Shown here piece by piece: positions 1 through 7,961 of a stretch of 15,064 nt of DNA. Each line of letters starts with the position of its first letter. Positions within the stretch are counted from its first letter, which is position 1. The notes beneath the pieces were generated by a model that was given only the letters and a program-made list of their open reading frames with translations, was not told the DNA's origin and ran no database searches. Origin of the DNA: CAZAGD01 sp049699975 (lineage in GTDB: Bacteria; Desulfobacterota; SM23-61). Location of the stretch: positions 1-15,064 of the forward strand of contig JBNAWB010000082.1 in NCBI GenBank assembly GCA_049699975.1, read 5' to 3'. The position numbers and the translations under genes were made by a program.

Positions 1-63
1 CTCCCGCCTGTCTCCTGCTGGTGAGAAAAATTAAAACTGATCGACGGTCAGCCTAACACCCCA

Positions 64-92
64 TTGATAATAAAATTTAATTCTAATATACT
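64..92 (+). promoter_or_regulatory. Sigma70-type promoter for ald-alr
   Basis: TTGATA at 64-69 and TATACT at 87-92 are separated by exactly 17 bases. Each hexamer matches the housekeeping consensus at five of six positions. The spacer is AT-rich. Transcription would start near 98-100, leaving a leader of about 85 bases before the ald start at 183. This is the best promoter match I see in the window. No clear operator repeat flanks it. The assignment rests on sequence match and position only. Confidence 0.6.
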
Positions 93-182
93 GGCAAACA
101 AGGGAGCAAATGACTACAAAGATTATTGGGTTGGGCCAGAGGAAGTGGATAAAGAGGAGAGAAAAAAACGGAGGGAAGTTCT

Positions 183-1301
183 ATGATCATCGCCGTGCCT
201 AAGGAAATAAAAAATAATGAGAACCGGGTGGCCCTTACGCCTGCCGGGGCCGAGACATTGCGGCAGGCAGGGCATCAAGTTTTAATTGAAAAAAATGCGG
301 GGGCCGGAAGTTTTTTTGCGGACGAAATTTATCAAAAAGCAGGAGCCGAGGTATGGGAAGACAAAAGACAACTTTTTGCCCGGGCTGAGATGATCATGAA
401 AGTCAAAGAACCTCTGCCTGAAGAATACGATCTTTTTCGTCCTCAGCAAATCCTTTTCGCTTATTTACATTTAGCCCCCGAACCAGAGCTTACCCAAGCC
501 CTTTTGGAAAAACGGGTTACCGCTATTGCTTATGAAACAATCGAAGGTCCTAAGCAGACGCTTCCTTTACTTTCGCCTATGAGTGAGGTGGCTGGTCGGA
601 TGGCTGTGCAAGTGGGAGCGCAGCTTTTGGAGAAGCATTGTGGCGGGAAAGGGGTGCTCTTAGGGGGTGTTCCTGGAGTAGAACCGGCGCAGGTAGTAAT
701 CTTGGGTGGGGGAATTGTGGGCACTAATGCCGCTAAGATTGCCTTAGGGATGGGTGCGCGAGTTACCATAATCGATATTTCCATCGACCGCTTGCGCTAT
801 TTAGATGATCTTTTCTCTGGAAGAGTGGCAACAGTCCTTTCCAACAGCTATAATATTGCCGCTTGGGTACGCAGGGCTGATTTGCTCATCGGGGCGGTTT
901 TAATTCCCGGGGCCAAAGCGCCTAAATTAGTTACCGAAGAGATGGTTAAGACCATGGAGCCTGGTTCAGTGATCGTGGATGTGGCCATTGACCAGGGAGG
1001 ATGTGTGGAAACAATTGACCGGGTGACTACGCATAGTAACCCTATCTATATTAAACATGGAGTTGTCCATTATGCGGTGGCCAACATGCCTGGGGCGGTA
1101 GCGCGCACATCAACTTTGGCCTTGACCAATGCTACCATTGAATATGCCCTCCAACTGGCCAATAAGGGATTTAAACGAGCGGTCTTGGAGAATAAAGGTT
1201 TAGCCAAAGGAGTCAATGTCTGTGACGGAAAAGTAACTTATCGAGCTGTAGCTGAAGCCCTAAATTTACCATATACTCCTTTGGAAGAAATTCTGAAATA
1301 G
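183..1301 (+). CDS. ald: Alanine dehydrogenase
   Basis: NAD-dependent L-alanine dehydrogenase interconverts L-alanine and pyruvate plus ammonia in the cytoplasm. The 372-residue length is the usual one for the family. The N-terminus has the family signature around residues 4-18 (PKEIKNNENRVALTP). The expected active-site residues fall at canonical positions: Lys75 in KVKEP, His96 in YLHLA and Asp270 in VDVAID. The Rossmann nucleotide-binding loop is at 175-180 (GGGIVG), with an acidic residue after the next strand (IIDIS, Asp198). The conserved block NMPGAVARTSTLALTNAT lies in the C-terminal third. The ATG at 183 has GGAGG at 170-174, eight bases upstream. The gene is followed after 21 bases by alanine racemase on the same strand, so the two form a likely operon for alanine use. 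Family assignment is secure. Confidence 0.97.
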   Translation: MIIAVPKEIKNNENRVALTPAGAETLRQAGHQVLIEKNAGAGSFFADEIYQKAGAEVWEDKRQLFARAEMIMKVKEPLPEEYDLFRPQQILFAYLHLAPEPELTQALLEKRVTAIAYETIEGPKQTLPLLSPMSEVAGRMAVQVGAQLLEKHCGGKGVLLGGVPGVEPAQVVILGGGIVGTNAAKIALGMGARVTIIDISIDRLRYLDDLFSGRVATVLSNSYNIAAWVRRADLLIGAVLIPGAKAPKLVTEEMVKTMEPGSVIVDVAIDQGGCVETIDRVTTHSNPIYIKHGVVHYAVANMPGAVARTSTLALTNATIEYALQLANKGFKRAVLENKGLAKGVNVCDGKVTYRAVAEALNLPYTPLEEILK

Positions 1302-1322
1302 AAGTAGGATTTCTAATTAATC

Positions 1323-2438
1323 ATGCGGCCGACCATCGCCGAAATCGATTTACAGGCTATCCGCAATAACCTTCACCAAATTCGCCAGCTTCTGGCCCCC
1401 GCTACCTACATCATGGCTGTAGTAAAGGCCAACGCTTACGGTCATGGATTGATCAAGGTAAGTAAAGCAGCTTTATCAGCGGGAGCTCATTTTTTAGGAG
1501 TAGCCTTCCCCGAAGAAGGAGCGGAATTGAGAGAAGCAGGTTTTGACGTACCCATTTTTGTCCTTACTTTAGCCCTCCCTGAACAGACGCGGATTTTTAT
1601 TGACTATAACCTTATCGCTACTGTTTGTGATTTAGAGAATGCTTACTTACTCGCTAAATTAGCGAGGGAGAAAAATTCAGTAGCTTCTATAATGGTGAAG
1701 ATCGATACAGGAATGGGGCGCCTTGGTTGGCGAGCGGAGGAGGCTGCTGATTTTATAGAAAAAGTTATTTCTATCCCGGGATTGAAACTGAAGGGTATTT
1801 TTACTCATTTAGCCAAGGCCGAAGATCAAGACCAATCTTTTACTCACCACCAAGTACAAAGATTGACCTCGGTTGCCCAGTGGGCTCAAAGAGTAGGACT
1901 TGTTTTCCCATTTATCTCAGCAGTCAATAGCGCCGGCATAGTCACCATAGCCGCAGGGCATTTTAACTTAGTCCGGCCGGGTATTGTACTCTACGGATTA
2001 CCGCCCGCCTCGAATTTTGAGGTTCCTTTCTCTCTGCAGCCGGCCATGAAATTTAAAACTAAAGTAGCATTTATTAAAGAAGTTCCGGCCGGCACCCCCA
2101 TTGGGTATGGGGGCATTTATGTGACCCCCCAGAAGACTTTCGTCGCTACTTTGCCCGTAGGCTATGCGGATGGTTATAGCCGTCATCTTTCTAATAAAGC
2201 TGAGGTCCTTATTGGGGGGAGAAGAAGAAAAGTAATCGGCAATGTATGCATGGACCAGATTATGGTCGATGTTGGTCCGACTGGTGATGTGCGCATCGGT
2301 GACGAGGTTGTTCTTTTTGGACGGCAAGGGGAAGAGGAGATCACAGTTACGGAATTAGCCGACCTGGCCGGAACAATCAATTATGAATTAGTATGTGCTA
2401 TTAGCTCGCGAGTTCCGCGCCTCTATTTGCATGAGTAA
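1323..2438 (+). CDS. alr: Alanine racemase (PLP-dependent)
   Basis: Interconverts L- and D-alanine. D-alanine is needed for peptidoglycan stem peptides, and in the reverse direction the enzyme feeds L-alanine to Ald. At 371 residues it is full length. The PLP-binding lysine is Lys35 in AVVKANAYGHG. The second catalytic base is Tyr262 in the IGYGG motif. KIDTGMGRLG (126-135) contains the lysine (Lys126) and arginine (Arg133) that sit near the active site in this family, and RPG at 218-220 and CMDQIMVD at 309-316 are also present. The first 230 residues form the TIM-barrel part and the rest the beta domain. The start at 1323 has only a weak AGGA (1306-1309) about 13 bases upstream. Translation may therefore depend on readthrough from ald, which ends 21 bases before. 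It has no terminator-like hairpin before the convergent gene at 2485. Confidence 0.97.
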   Translation: MRPTIAEIDLQAIRNNLHQIRQLLAPATYIMAVVKANAYGHGLIKVSKAALSAGAHFLGVAFPEEGAELREAGFDVPIFVLTLALPEQTRIFIDYNLIATVCDLENAYLLAKLAREKNSVASIMVKIDTGMGRLGWRAEEAADFIEKVISIPGLKLKGIFTHLAKAEDQDQSFTHHQVQRLTSVAQWAQRVGLVFPFISAVNSAGIVTIAAGHFNLVRPGIVLYGLPPASNFEVPFSLQPAMKFKTKVAFIKEVPAGTPIGYGGIYVTPQKTFVATLPVGYADGYSRHLSNKAEVLIGGRRRKVIGNVCMDQIMVDVGPTGDVRIGDEVVLFGRQGEEEITVTELADLAGTINYELVCAISSRVPRLYLHE

Positions 2439-2484
2439 CTTTTAATTTAGTCCTCTACCCCCTGGGTTCTTTAATTTAAATTTT

Positions 2485-3492
2485 CTAAAGCAAGGCCTGT
2501 ACGGCCTTTAAGACTCTTTCGTATTCAGGCTCCTGCGTTATTTCCGGAACAAGTTCCACATAGCGGATGATATCCTGATCATCAACGATAAAGACTGCCC
2601 GGGCCAAGAGCATGAGTTCTTTAATCAGCACGCCATAAGCCAGGCCGAAGGAACGCTCCCGGTAATCCGAAAAAGTTTTTACTTTTTCTACACCCGCGGC
2701 GGCGCACCATCTTGCCTGGGCGAAGGGCAAATCCATACTAATCGTCAGGATAACCACTTTATCAGGAAGTTTACCGGCCTCTTCATTGAAGCGTCTGGTT
2801 TCCATACTACAAACAGGGGTATCGAGCGAAGGCACAGAGGTTATTATTTTTACCTTGCCCTGGAAGGCGGCCAGAGAGACAGGCTGCATGGAATTATCTA
2901 AAACTTGAAAATCCGGAGCTTTATCGCCTACTTTTAACTCTTCTCCCAAGAGGGTAAGCGGGTTTCCTTTAGAAGTGATGAGCCCAGTTCTTTCTTGGGG
3001 AGCCGGTTTAATTTTGGCCACATACTCCTTAACTTTTGCTTCCAATTCCTTAATTTTTGCTTCCGCCCCTTTCTTATATGCTTCCAAGTCAGTTATTTTG
3101 TTAGTCAGAGCTTTGGCCTTAGCGGCAGCTTCTTCTTTTAATTTTTTTAATTCTCCCTCAGATTTCTTCTGCAAATCCTGCAGAGCTTTTCTTTTCTCCT
3201 CTGCTTCTTTCTTTAATTTTTCTATCCTCTCTTCAGCTTTTTCTTTAAAGGCCGCCAATTCATTTTTAGCTTTTTGGGTGAGGGTCTTTTTGGTCTCCGT
3301 CAGTGCTTTTTCTTTTTGGGTTAATTCCTCCTTTAGTTTTTTGATGAGGCTTTCTTTTTGGAGGATTTTTTCTTTGGCTTTCGCTTCCATTTTCTTGATT
3401 AGTTCTGTTTTGGCTCGAAGAGCTTGGGAGATTACTTTCTTAGCTTCTTGCGCCACTTTTTTTTGGACTTCTTTTGCTTTTTGGGCCACCAT
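2485..3492 (-). CDS. tpx: Coiled-coil/thiol peroxidase (Tpx) fusion
   Basis: Residues ~168-335 are a complete 2-Cys peroxiredoxin of the Tpx subfamily, which reduces hydrogen and alkyl peroxides using thioredoxin. The domain starts around TSKGNPLTLLGEELKVGDKAPDF. The peroxidatic Cys228 is in PSLDTPVCS, with Thr225 three residues before. The resolving Cys263 is in RWCAAAG. The active-site arginine is probably Arg298 in LLARAVF. The odd part is residues 1-165: an arm made almost wholly of Lys, Glu, Ala, Leu and Gln with heptad-like leucine spacing, predicted to be a long helix or coiled coil. It has no signal peptide or membrane segment. Ordinary Tpx proteins are about 165-170 residues with no such arm. 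The ATG at 3492 has AGGAGG at 3501-3506, eight bases away. No methionine falls between residues 35 and 202, so an internal ATG start for a free Tpx is unlikely. It lies 69 bases downstream of the 3562-5991 gene on the same strand. Confidence 0.9.
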   Translation of the reverse strand: MVAQKAKEVQKKVAQEAKKVISQALRAKTELIKKMEAKAKEKILQKESLIKKLKEELTQKEKALTETKKTLTQKAKNELAAFKEKAEERIEKLKKEAEEKRKALQDLQKKSEGELKKLKEEAAAKAKALTNKITDLEAYKKGAEAKIKELEAKVKEYVAKIKPAPQERTGLITSKGNPLTLLGEELKVGDKAPDFQVLDNSMQPVSLAAFQGKVKIITSVPSLDTPVCSMETRRFNEEAGKLPDKVVILTISMDLPFAQARWCAAAGVEKVKTFSDYRERSFGLAYGVLIKELMLLARAVFIVDDQDIIRYVELVPEITQEPEYERVLKAVQALL

Positions 3493-3561
3493 TTTTTAAC
3501 CCTCCTTTCTTAGTTTTTGCTTTTTAATTCCTTGCTCTGCTGCTTAATAAGTGCCATAAAT

Positions 3562-5991
3562 TTATTTCTTTTGCAACTGAATTTCTCTAAAGGCTAAATA
3601 AGATAAGCCATAAAGAAAAGCAGCTACGAGGAAAACTTTTGGGAACCCCCAGGCTAAGGCAATGATTATGGGAAAGATAGCCCCCAGAACGGAGGTACAA
3701 CCATTAACGCTCCAGGCTAAAGGCACTAAATCCGGCGCTTTCTCTGCCCAGAGGCGCATACCCAAAGGAAAGGGCATGCCCATAAAGAAAGCTAAAAGGC
3801 CGGTGAGGAAGACAGTGAAAATTTGCCGTCCCCCCAAGGGTAAACCTTGCCCTAAGGCTAAAATATCTGTTAGAAAAAAAGCATAAAAAAGGAAAAAACT
3901 TATAATCATGAGGAAGATGAAGAAGTTAAACCTTAAGGCGGAAAGGTTTATCTTTTGGGAAACGCGACTTCCCAGGCCGGCAAAGATTAACATAGAAAAG
4001 AGAACCAAAGATACGGAATAGACTGGATGCCCTAAAAAAAGGATAAATTTTTGGATGAGGGAAATTTCGGCCGCCATAAAACCTAAACCCAAGCCGGCAA
4101 AATAAATCAGGCAAGGAATCTTATATTTTTGTTGATCCGCGTCAATATGGCGGTGCGGCCATCGGTAAAGCAAAGGAAAAATAATAAAAATGGAGCTTAG
4201 AATTAAAGAGACCAAAAACACAAAGGGGACTAAATACCCCCCTTCCATGAAGATTTGCCATTTCTGCCCCGCGACCTGATATAACTTACCCAAGTATGCC
4301 CAACGAAAATAATGATGGAAAAAGGGTTTTTCGTCAGTGGGTGGGGTAAGGTCAAAAGGGTAGGTCTGCAAAAAATTTTCTTCTCCCCTCAATATTTTTT
4401 GAACACTTTGAAAATATATGGGGGTGGGGAAACGATTGTAGATATTAGCTTTCTCGGGGGTTATTCCTGGATAATAAACTAAATCGAAACGCAATTTTTC
4501 GCAAAAAAGATCAAGGGCTTGGGCTTCTCTGGGGAGGAGAGGATTTTTTTTAACGAGCAGATTAAAGGTCCCCCAAGTGCGGAAAATGAGCAAATGTTGC
4601 TGGGGATCTTTCCCCATTTTTTTTAAAGCTTCTTTGATCATGGCTACCAGACGTAATTCGGCCCGCGGGGGTGGATTTAAATAAAGGCTTAAGGCCAGGG
4701 CGCCGTTGGGGGAGAGCACTTTTATATAATCGCTCATCGCTTCTGTCGTTAGCCGATAGTCTTCATGGAGACTGGAAATTCCGGAGGTCGAAGCAGGCCA
4801 GCTTTCTGCTAAAGAGAGGACTATTAAGTCGAAGGGGCCGGGATTTCGACGCACATAATTTCTAAGGTCATCTATGGCTACGTTTACATGCGGATGATCG
4901 TAGATCCCGCCGGAAAATGAGCGGTACTTTCCTTTGAGGAGGGAGACTAATAAAGGGTTTATCTCCACAACCGTAATCCTTTGAGCACCGTAATAAAGGG
5001 CGGTTAAAACCTCCAGACCACCCCTAGGTTCTAAGATTAATACGTTTTCGGGGCTTATAAGGAGATAAGGAAAGGAAGCAGGGAGGAATTCGATGAAAGC
5101 CATTTCTCTGTGGATAGTTTCCCTATTATTCATTTTAGTAATAGCACTTAGCCTCTCCGCATCGATGGCCAGGCCAATTTGTGGTGGAAGAGAATCCAAG
5201 AAAAGAAGACTCAAACCTGGAGCAGTGCGCATTGCTGGACTTTCCAGGATATCGATCCGTCCCAAAACATTCCAATGGGTCTCTAAAAGATGAGCACCTG
5301 GATGAAGGAGGGCAGCTTGCAGAGGTTTATAATTGGAGAGACGTAAATCGAGAAAAGAGGGCGGCCAGAAAAGGAAGACAAAGAGAATACTCCCCCAGGC
5401 CCATTTTAAGAATTGAATTTTAGGCCTTCCTTTTTGCAGCCGAGCAAATAATAAAAAAGCAAAAAATCCACCCCAGGCTGAAAAGATAAGCGTACCTGGA
5501 CCTCCCCAGAGATCAAAAAGGATAAGAGCGGAAAGACATCCCCCACCTGCTCCCCCAAGATCGGCGAAGTATATTTTCCCTGCCAGATGAGTCCTTATGG
5601 CCAAAGCAGAAGAGATTGTCAAGCCTGAGAAAAAGAAGGGCGTGGTCCAGAGCAGATAATAAATAAAGATATAGAAAATTTGCCCAGGGTCTAAATAAAG
5701 ACGGGCTAAATCAAAGGGGAGCAGATTACTGAGAATATAAGCCAAGGGAGTACTCAAAGAAAAAAGCCAGGAAGACCAAACCAGTTTTTTTTCGGGATGC
5801 TGTCTTAAAAATTTAGGAAAGGAAAAAAGAAAAGAGCCACTCGCTCCATAGCCCAAGAGAGCCATGCTTACTACTAAAAAGGCGAAATGGTAGCCCTGGG
5901 CTACAGAAAAGAGACGAGTTAGGGAAATCTCTAAAAGGAGGGTGGCGAAAGATATAAAGGCAAGGCCTAAGAAAAAAGAGGCCAGATGCAA
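3562..5991 (-). CDS. Polytopic membrane protein with spermidine-synthase-like domain
   Basis: An 809-residue protein in three parts. Residues ~1-215 contain about six to seven hydrophobic segments, starting with FLGLAFISFATLLLEISLTRLF. Residues ~230-560 are soluble and resemble the SAM-type Rossmann domain of spermidine synthases: motif I is ILEPRGGLE (319-327), the acidic residue ending strand 2 is Glu343 in VVEINP, and Asp374-Asp375 follow in AIDDLRNYV. Residues ~580-800 contain another six or so membrane helices, including GLGLGFMAAEISLIQKF and a GMPFPLGMRLW loop. Membrane proteins with this architecture are common but mostly uncharacterised, and I cannot say whether it makes a polyamine or methylates something. 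The start is TTG (5989-5991) with AGGAGG at 5997-6002, five bases upstream. It is divergent from archease and lies upstream of the Tpx fusion on the same strand. Confidence 0.85.
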   Translation of the reverse strand: MHLASFFLGLAFISFATLLLEISLTRLFSVAQGYHFAFLVVSMALLGYGASGSFLFSFPKFLRQHPEKKLVWSSWLFSLSTPLAYILSNLLPFDLARLYLDPGQIFYIFIYYLLWTTPFFFSGLTISSALAIRTHLAGKIYFADLGGAGGGCLSALILFDLWGGPGTLIFSAWGGFFAFLLFARLQKGRPKIQFLKWAWGSILFVFLFWPPSFLDLRLSNYKPLQAALLHPGAHLLETHWNVLGRIDILESPAMRTAPGLSLLFLDSLPPQIGLAIDAERLSAITKMNNRETIHREMAFIEFLPASFPYLLISPENVLILEPRGGLEVLTALYYGAQRITVVEINPLLVSLLKGKYRSFSGGIYDHPHVNVAIDDLRNYVRRNPGPFDLIVLSLAESWPASTSGISSLHEDYRLTTEAMSDYIKVLSPNGALALSLYLNPPPRAELRLVAMIKEALKKMGKDPQQHLLIFRTWGTFNLLVKKNPLLPREAQALDLFCEKLRFDLVYYPGITPEKANIYNRFPTPIYFQSVQKILRGEENFLQTYPFDLTPPTDEKPFFHHYFRWAYLGKLYQVAGQKWQIFMEGGYLVPFVFLVSLILSSIFIIFPLLYRWPHRHIDADQQKYKIPCLIYFAGLGLGFMAAEISLIQKFILFLGHPVYSVSLVLFSMLIFAGLGSRVSQKINLSALRFNFFIFLMIISFFLFYAFFLTDILALGQGLPLGGRQIFTVFLTGLLAFFMGMPFPLGMRLWAEKAPDLVPLAWSVNGCTSVLGAIFPIIIALAWGFPKVFLVAAFLYGLSYLAFREIQLQKK

Positions 5992-6022
5992 ATTTGCCTC
6001 CTCGCGCTAAATGTTTTCCTGC

Positions 6023-6050
6023 ATTATAATATAATAAAAAGAGCAAGCAA
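6023..6050 (-). promoter_or_regulatory. Candidate promoter for the 809-residue membrane protein
   Basis: Read on the minus strand, TTGCTT (6045-6050) is followed after 16 bases by a perfect TATAAT (6023-6028). It sits in the AT-rich divergent gap before archease. The -35 match is only three of six. Transcripts would start near 6015 and carry the AGGAGG that precedes the TTG start. A plus-strand TATAAT also exists at 6025-6030, but with no -35 box, so the archease promoter is unresolved. Confidence 0.35.
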
Positions 6051-6072
6051 TAAATCTTAATTAAAACTAAAA

Positions 6073-6489
6073 ATGGAAAAGTATGAAACTTTTGATCACA
6101 CTGCTGATTTAGGGATAAAAGTCTTTGGCCGGACATATGCGGAGCTTTTCGCCAATGCGGCCTATGCTCTTTTTGATCTGCTTACGGAATTGTCGTGGGT
6201 AAAAGAAGAGGTTTCTTTTGCGGTGGAAGTGACGGCTGCTGATCGGGAAGATCTATTGGTCCGTTTTTTAAGCGAGCTGCTTTATTTATTTGCAAGTAAA
6301 AATTATTTGGGTAAAAGAGTTTCTTTCTTAAATCTGACGGAAAAATCCTTGCAAGCAGAAACATGGGGGGAGATTTTTGATCCCCAGCGCCATGAAATCA
6401 AAATGGAGATCAAAGCCATTACTTACCACCAATTAGAAATTAAGGAGAATAATGGTCTGTGGGAAGCCCGCTTAGTTTTGGATATTTAA
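6073..6489 (+). CDS. Archease (RtcB activator)
   Basis: A small acidic protein of 138 residues, typical for archease. Archease helps RtcB become guanylylated and turn over more than once, and it binds metal through conserved aspartates. The N-terminal signature is FDHTADLGIKVFGRT (residues 7-21), carrying Asp8 and Asp12. The C-terminus ends in LVLDI with the conserved Asp137. The middle shows the family pattern LLVRFLSELLYLF and KAITYHQLEI. The ATG at 6073 has no clear Shine-Dalgarno sequence; the preceding bases are nearly all A and T. The stop is followed directly by AGGAGG and then the rtcB start, so the two are almost certainly cotranscribed and may be translationally coupled. That pairing strongly supports the assignment. 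Confidence 0.95.
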   Translation: MEKYETFDHTADLGIKVFGRTYAELFANAAYALFDLLTELSWVKEEVSFAVEVTAADREDLLVRFLSELLYLFASKNYLGKRVSFLNLTEKSLQAETWGEIFDPQRHEIKMEIKAITYHQLEIKENNGLWEARLVLDI

Positions 6490-6500
6490 AAGGAGGTCTT

Positions 6501-7952
6501 ATGCCGGAAAAGAAAAAAATAGAATTAAGAAAAGTTGATGATTACCGCTGGCTCATCCCCCGGGAGGGCAAAATGTTGGTGGATGGCTTAATTTATGCAG
6601 ACGAAAATCTCCTCCAAGATATTCATCTCGATGAAAGCCCGCAACAGGTAGCCAACGTTGCTCATCTCCCTGGCATCCAAAAATATTCTCTGGCTATGCC
6701 GGATATTCACTGGGGATATGGTTTTCCCATTGGCGGGGTAGCTGCTTTTGACTGGCAGGAAGGCATTATTTCCCCGGGAGGAGTGGGCTACGATATTAAC
6801 TGTGGCACCCGCTTGATCGCCAGCAATTTGTCCCGGGATGAAATCGCCGCCAAGATTAAAGACTTGCTCCAAGCTCTTTACGAGAATATTCCTTCGGGAG
6901 TGGGCTCTAAAGGATCTTTGCGTTTATCTGCCCAGGAATTGCGCCAAGTATTGAGGGAGGGGTCCGCCTGGGCGGTCCGTCAAGGTTATGGTTGGCCGGA
7001 AGACTTGGACCGCACGGAGGATAGAGGAACTATGGCCGGAGCTGATCCAGATGTGGTTAGCGAGCGAGCTATGGAACGAGGACGGCCTCAGTTGGGTACT
7101 TTGGGTTCGGGTAACCACTTTTTAGAAGTGGGCTATGTAGAAGAAATATACGATGAAAAAGTAGCCCAAGCTTTTGGTCTTTGGAAAGATCAGGTTACCG
7201 TCCTGATCCACTCTGGGTCGCGTGGATTTGGCTACCAAGTTTGCGATGATTTTTTAAAGAAAATGGGCGAGCGAGTGCGCCAACTTGGTCTGGATCTCCC
7301 TGATCGGCAGTTGGCCTGCGATTTTATTTCGGCGCAAATTGGACAGGATTATTTTGCCGGCATGGCTTGTGCCGCTAATTACGCTTGGGCCAATCGGCAG
7401 ATGCTCATGCACTGGACAAGAGAAGTTTTTGAGAAAGTGATGCATAGGAGTACCCGCGATTTAGGAATGCATTTAGTTTATGATGTTTGTCACAATATTG
7501 CTAAGCGAGAAATTCATCTTATTGATGGCCGGCCCAAAGAAGTCTGTGTGCATCGCAAAGGAGCTACGCGGGCCTTTCCCCCCGGACATCCGGCGGTTCC
7601 AGAAATTTACCGCGAGGTTGGTCAGCCCGTTCTCATTCCCGGGGATATGGGACGGTATTCTTACGTTTTAGTGGGTACCAACCAGGCTATGGAAGAGACT
7701 TTTGGCAGCACTTGCCATGGAGCTGGTAGAGTACAAAGTAGAACCCAAGCAAAAAAGGCGAGTAAAGGAAGACCCTTACACCGAGAGTTGGAAGATCGGG
7801 GGATTTATGTCATGGCCGCCAGCCGGGCCACTTTAGTGGAAGAGGCTCCCGAAGCCTATAAGGATGTCAGCCAAGTAGTAGAAGTGGTACACCAGGCGGG
7901 CATTTCTAAGAAAGTTGCCCGCCTGCGTCCTTGGGGAGTGGTAAAAGGCTAA
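6501..7952 (+). CDS. rtcB: RtcB RNA-splicing ligase
   Basis: GTP- and Mn2+-dependent RNA ligase that joins 2',3'-cyclic phosphate (3'-phosphate) ends to 5'-OH ends. It acts in tRNA splicing in archaea and in RNA repair in bacteria. The protein has 483 residues. Metal ligands can be seen: Asp98 and Cys101 in GYDINCGTR, His206 in GSGNHFLEV, His237 in IHSGSRG and His331 in CHNIAKRE. The guanylylated histidine is His406 in TCHGAGR. The GMP-contacting lysine is probably Lys482, second to last. The reading frame is open back to 6459, overlapping archease, but I chose the ATG at 6501. It has AGGAGG at 6491-6496, just after the archease stop, and homologous proteins begin near this point. No key residue is missing. 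It converges with the penicillin-binding protein gene, with only nine bases between the stops. Confidence 0.97.
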   Translation: MPEKKKIELRKVDDYRWLIPREGKMLVDGLIYADENLLQDIHLDESPQQVANVAHLPGIQKYSLAMPDIHWGYGFPIGGVAAFDWQEGIISPGGVGYDINCGTRLIASNLSRDEIAAKIKDLLQALYENIPSGVGSKGSLRLSAQELRQVLREGSAWAVRQGYGWPEDLDRTEDRGTMAGADPDVVSERAMERGRPQLGTLGSGNHFLEVGYVEEIYDEKVAQAFGLWKDQVTVLIHSGSRGFGYQVCDDFLKKMGERVRQLGLDLPDRQLACDFISAQIGQDYFAGMACAANYAWANRQMLMHWTREVFEKVMHRSTRDLGMHLVYDVCHNIAKREIHLIDGRPKEVCVHRKGATRAFPPGHPAVPEIYREVGQPVLIPGDMGRYSYVLVGTNQAMEETFGSTCHGAGRVQSRTQAKKASKGRPLHRELEDRGIYVMAASRATLVEEAPEAYKDVSQVVEVVHQAGISKKVARLRPWGVVKG

Positions 7953-7961
7953 GCGCAAATC

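Noticed and set aside
1..63. Possible tail of an upstream plus-strand gene
   Set aside because: Two frames stay open briefly (ending at 34 and 56), but both are too short to tell from chance, and neither gives a recognisable C-terminus.
2492..2508. Inverted repeat AAGGCC...GGCCTT with a five-base loop near the tpx stop
   Set aside because: It lies within the last codons of tpx and has no T-run on either strand, so it is a weak terminator candidate explained by coding sequence.
2975..3499. A 174-codon plus-strand reading frame rich in Phe, Ser and Ala
   Set aside because: It is the antisense shadow of the Lys/Glu/Ala-rich coiled coil of the Tpx fusion, whose codons read as Phe/Leu/Ser in reverse. 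It has no ribosome-binding site or recognisable domain.
6025..6030. Plus-strand TATAAT before archease
   Set aside because: The position 17 bases upstream reads TCGCGC, nothing like a -35 box. The match is probably a by-product of the AT-rich gap and the minus-strand -10 element.
6459..6500. Fourteen-codon upstream extension of rtcB overlapping archease
   Set aside because: The extension contains the archease stop region and the AGGAGG that serves the ATG at 6501. The ATG at 6459 lacks a ribosome site, and RtcB homologues begin near 6501.
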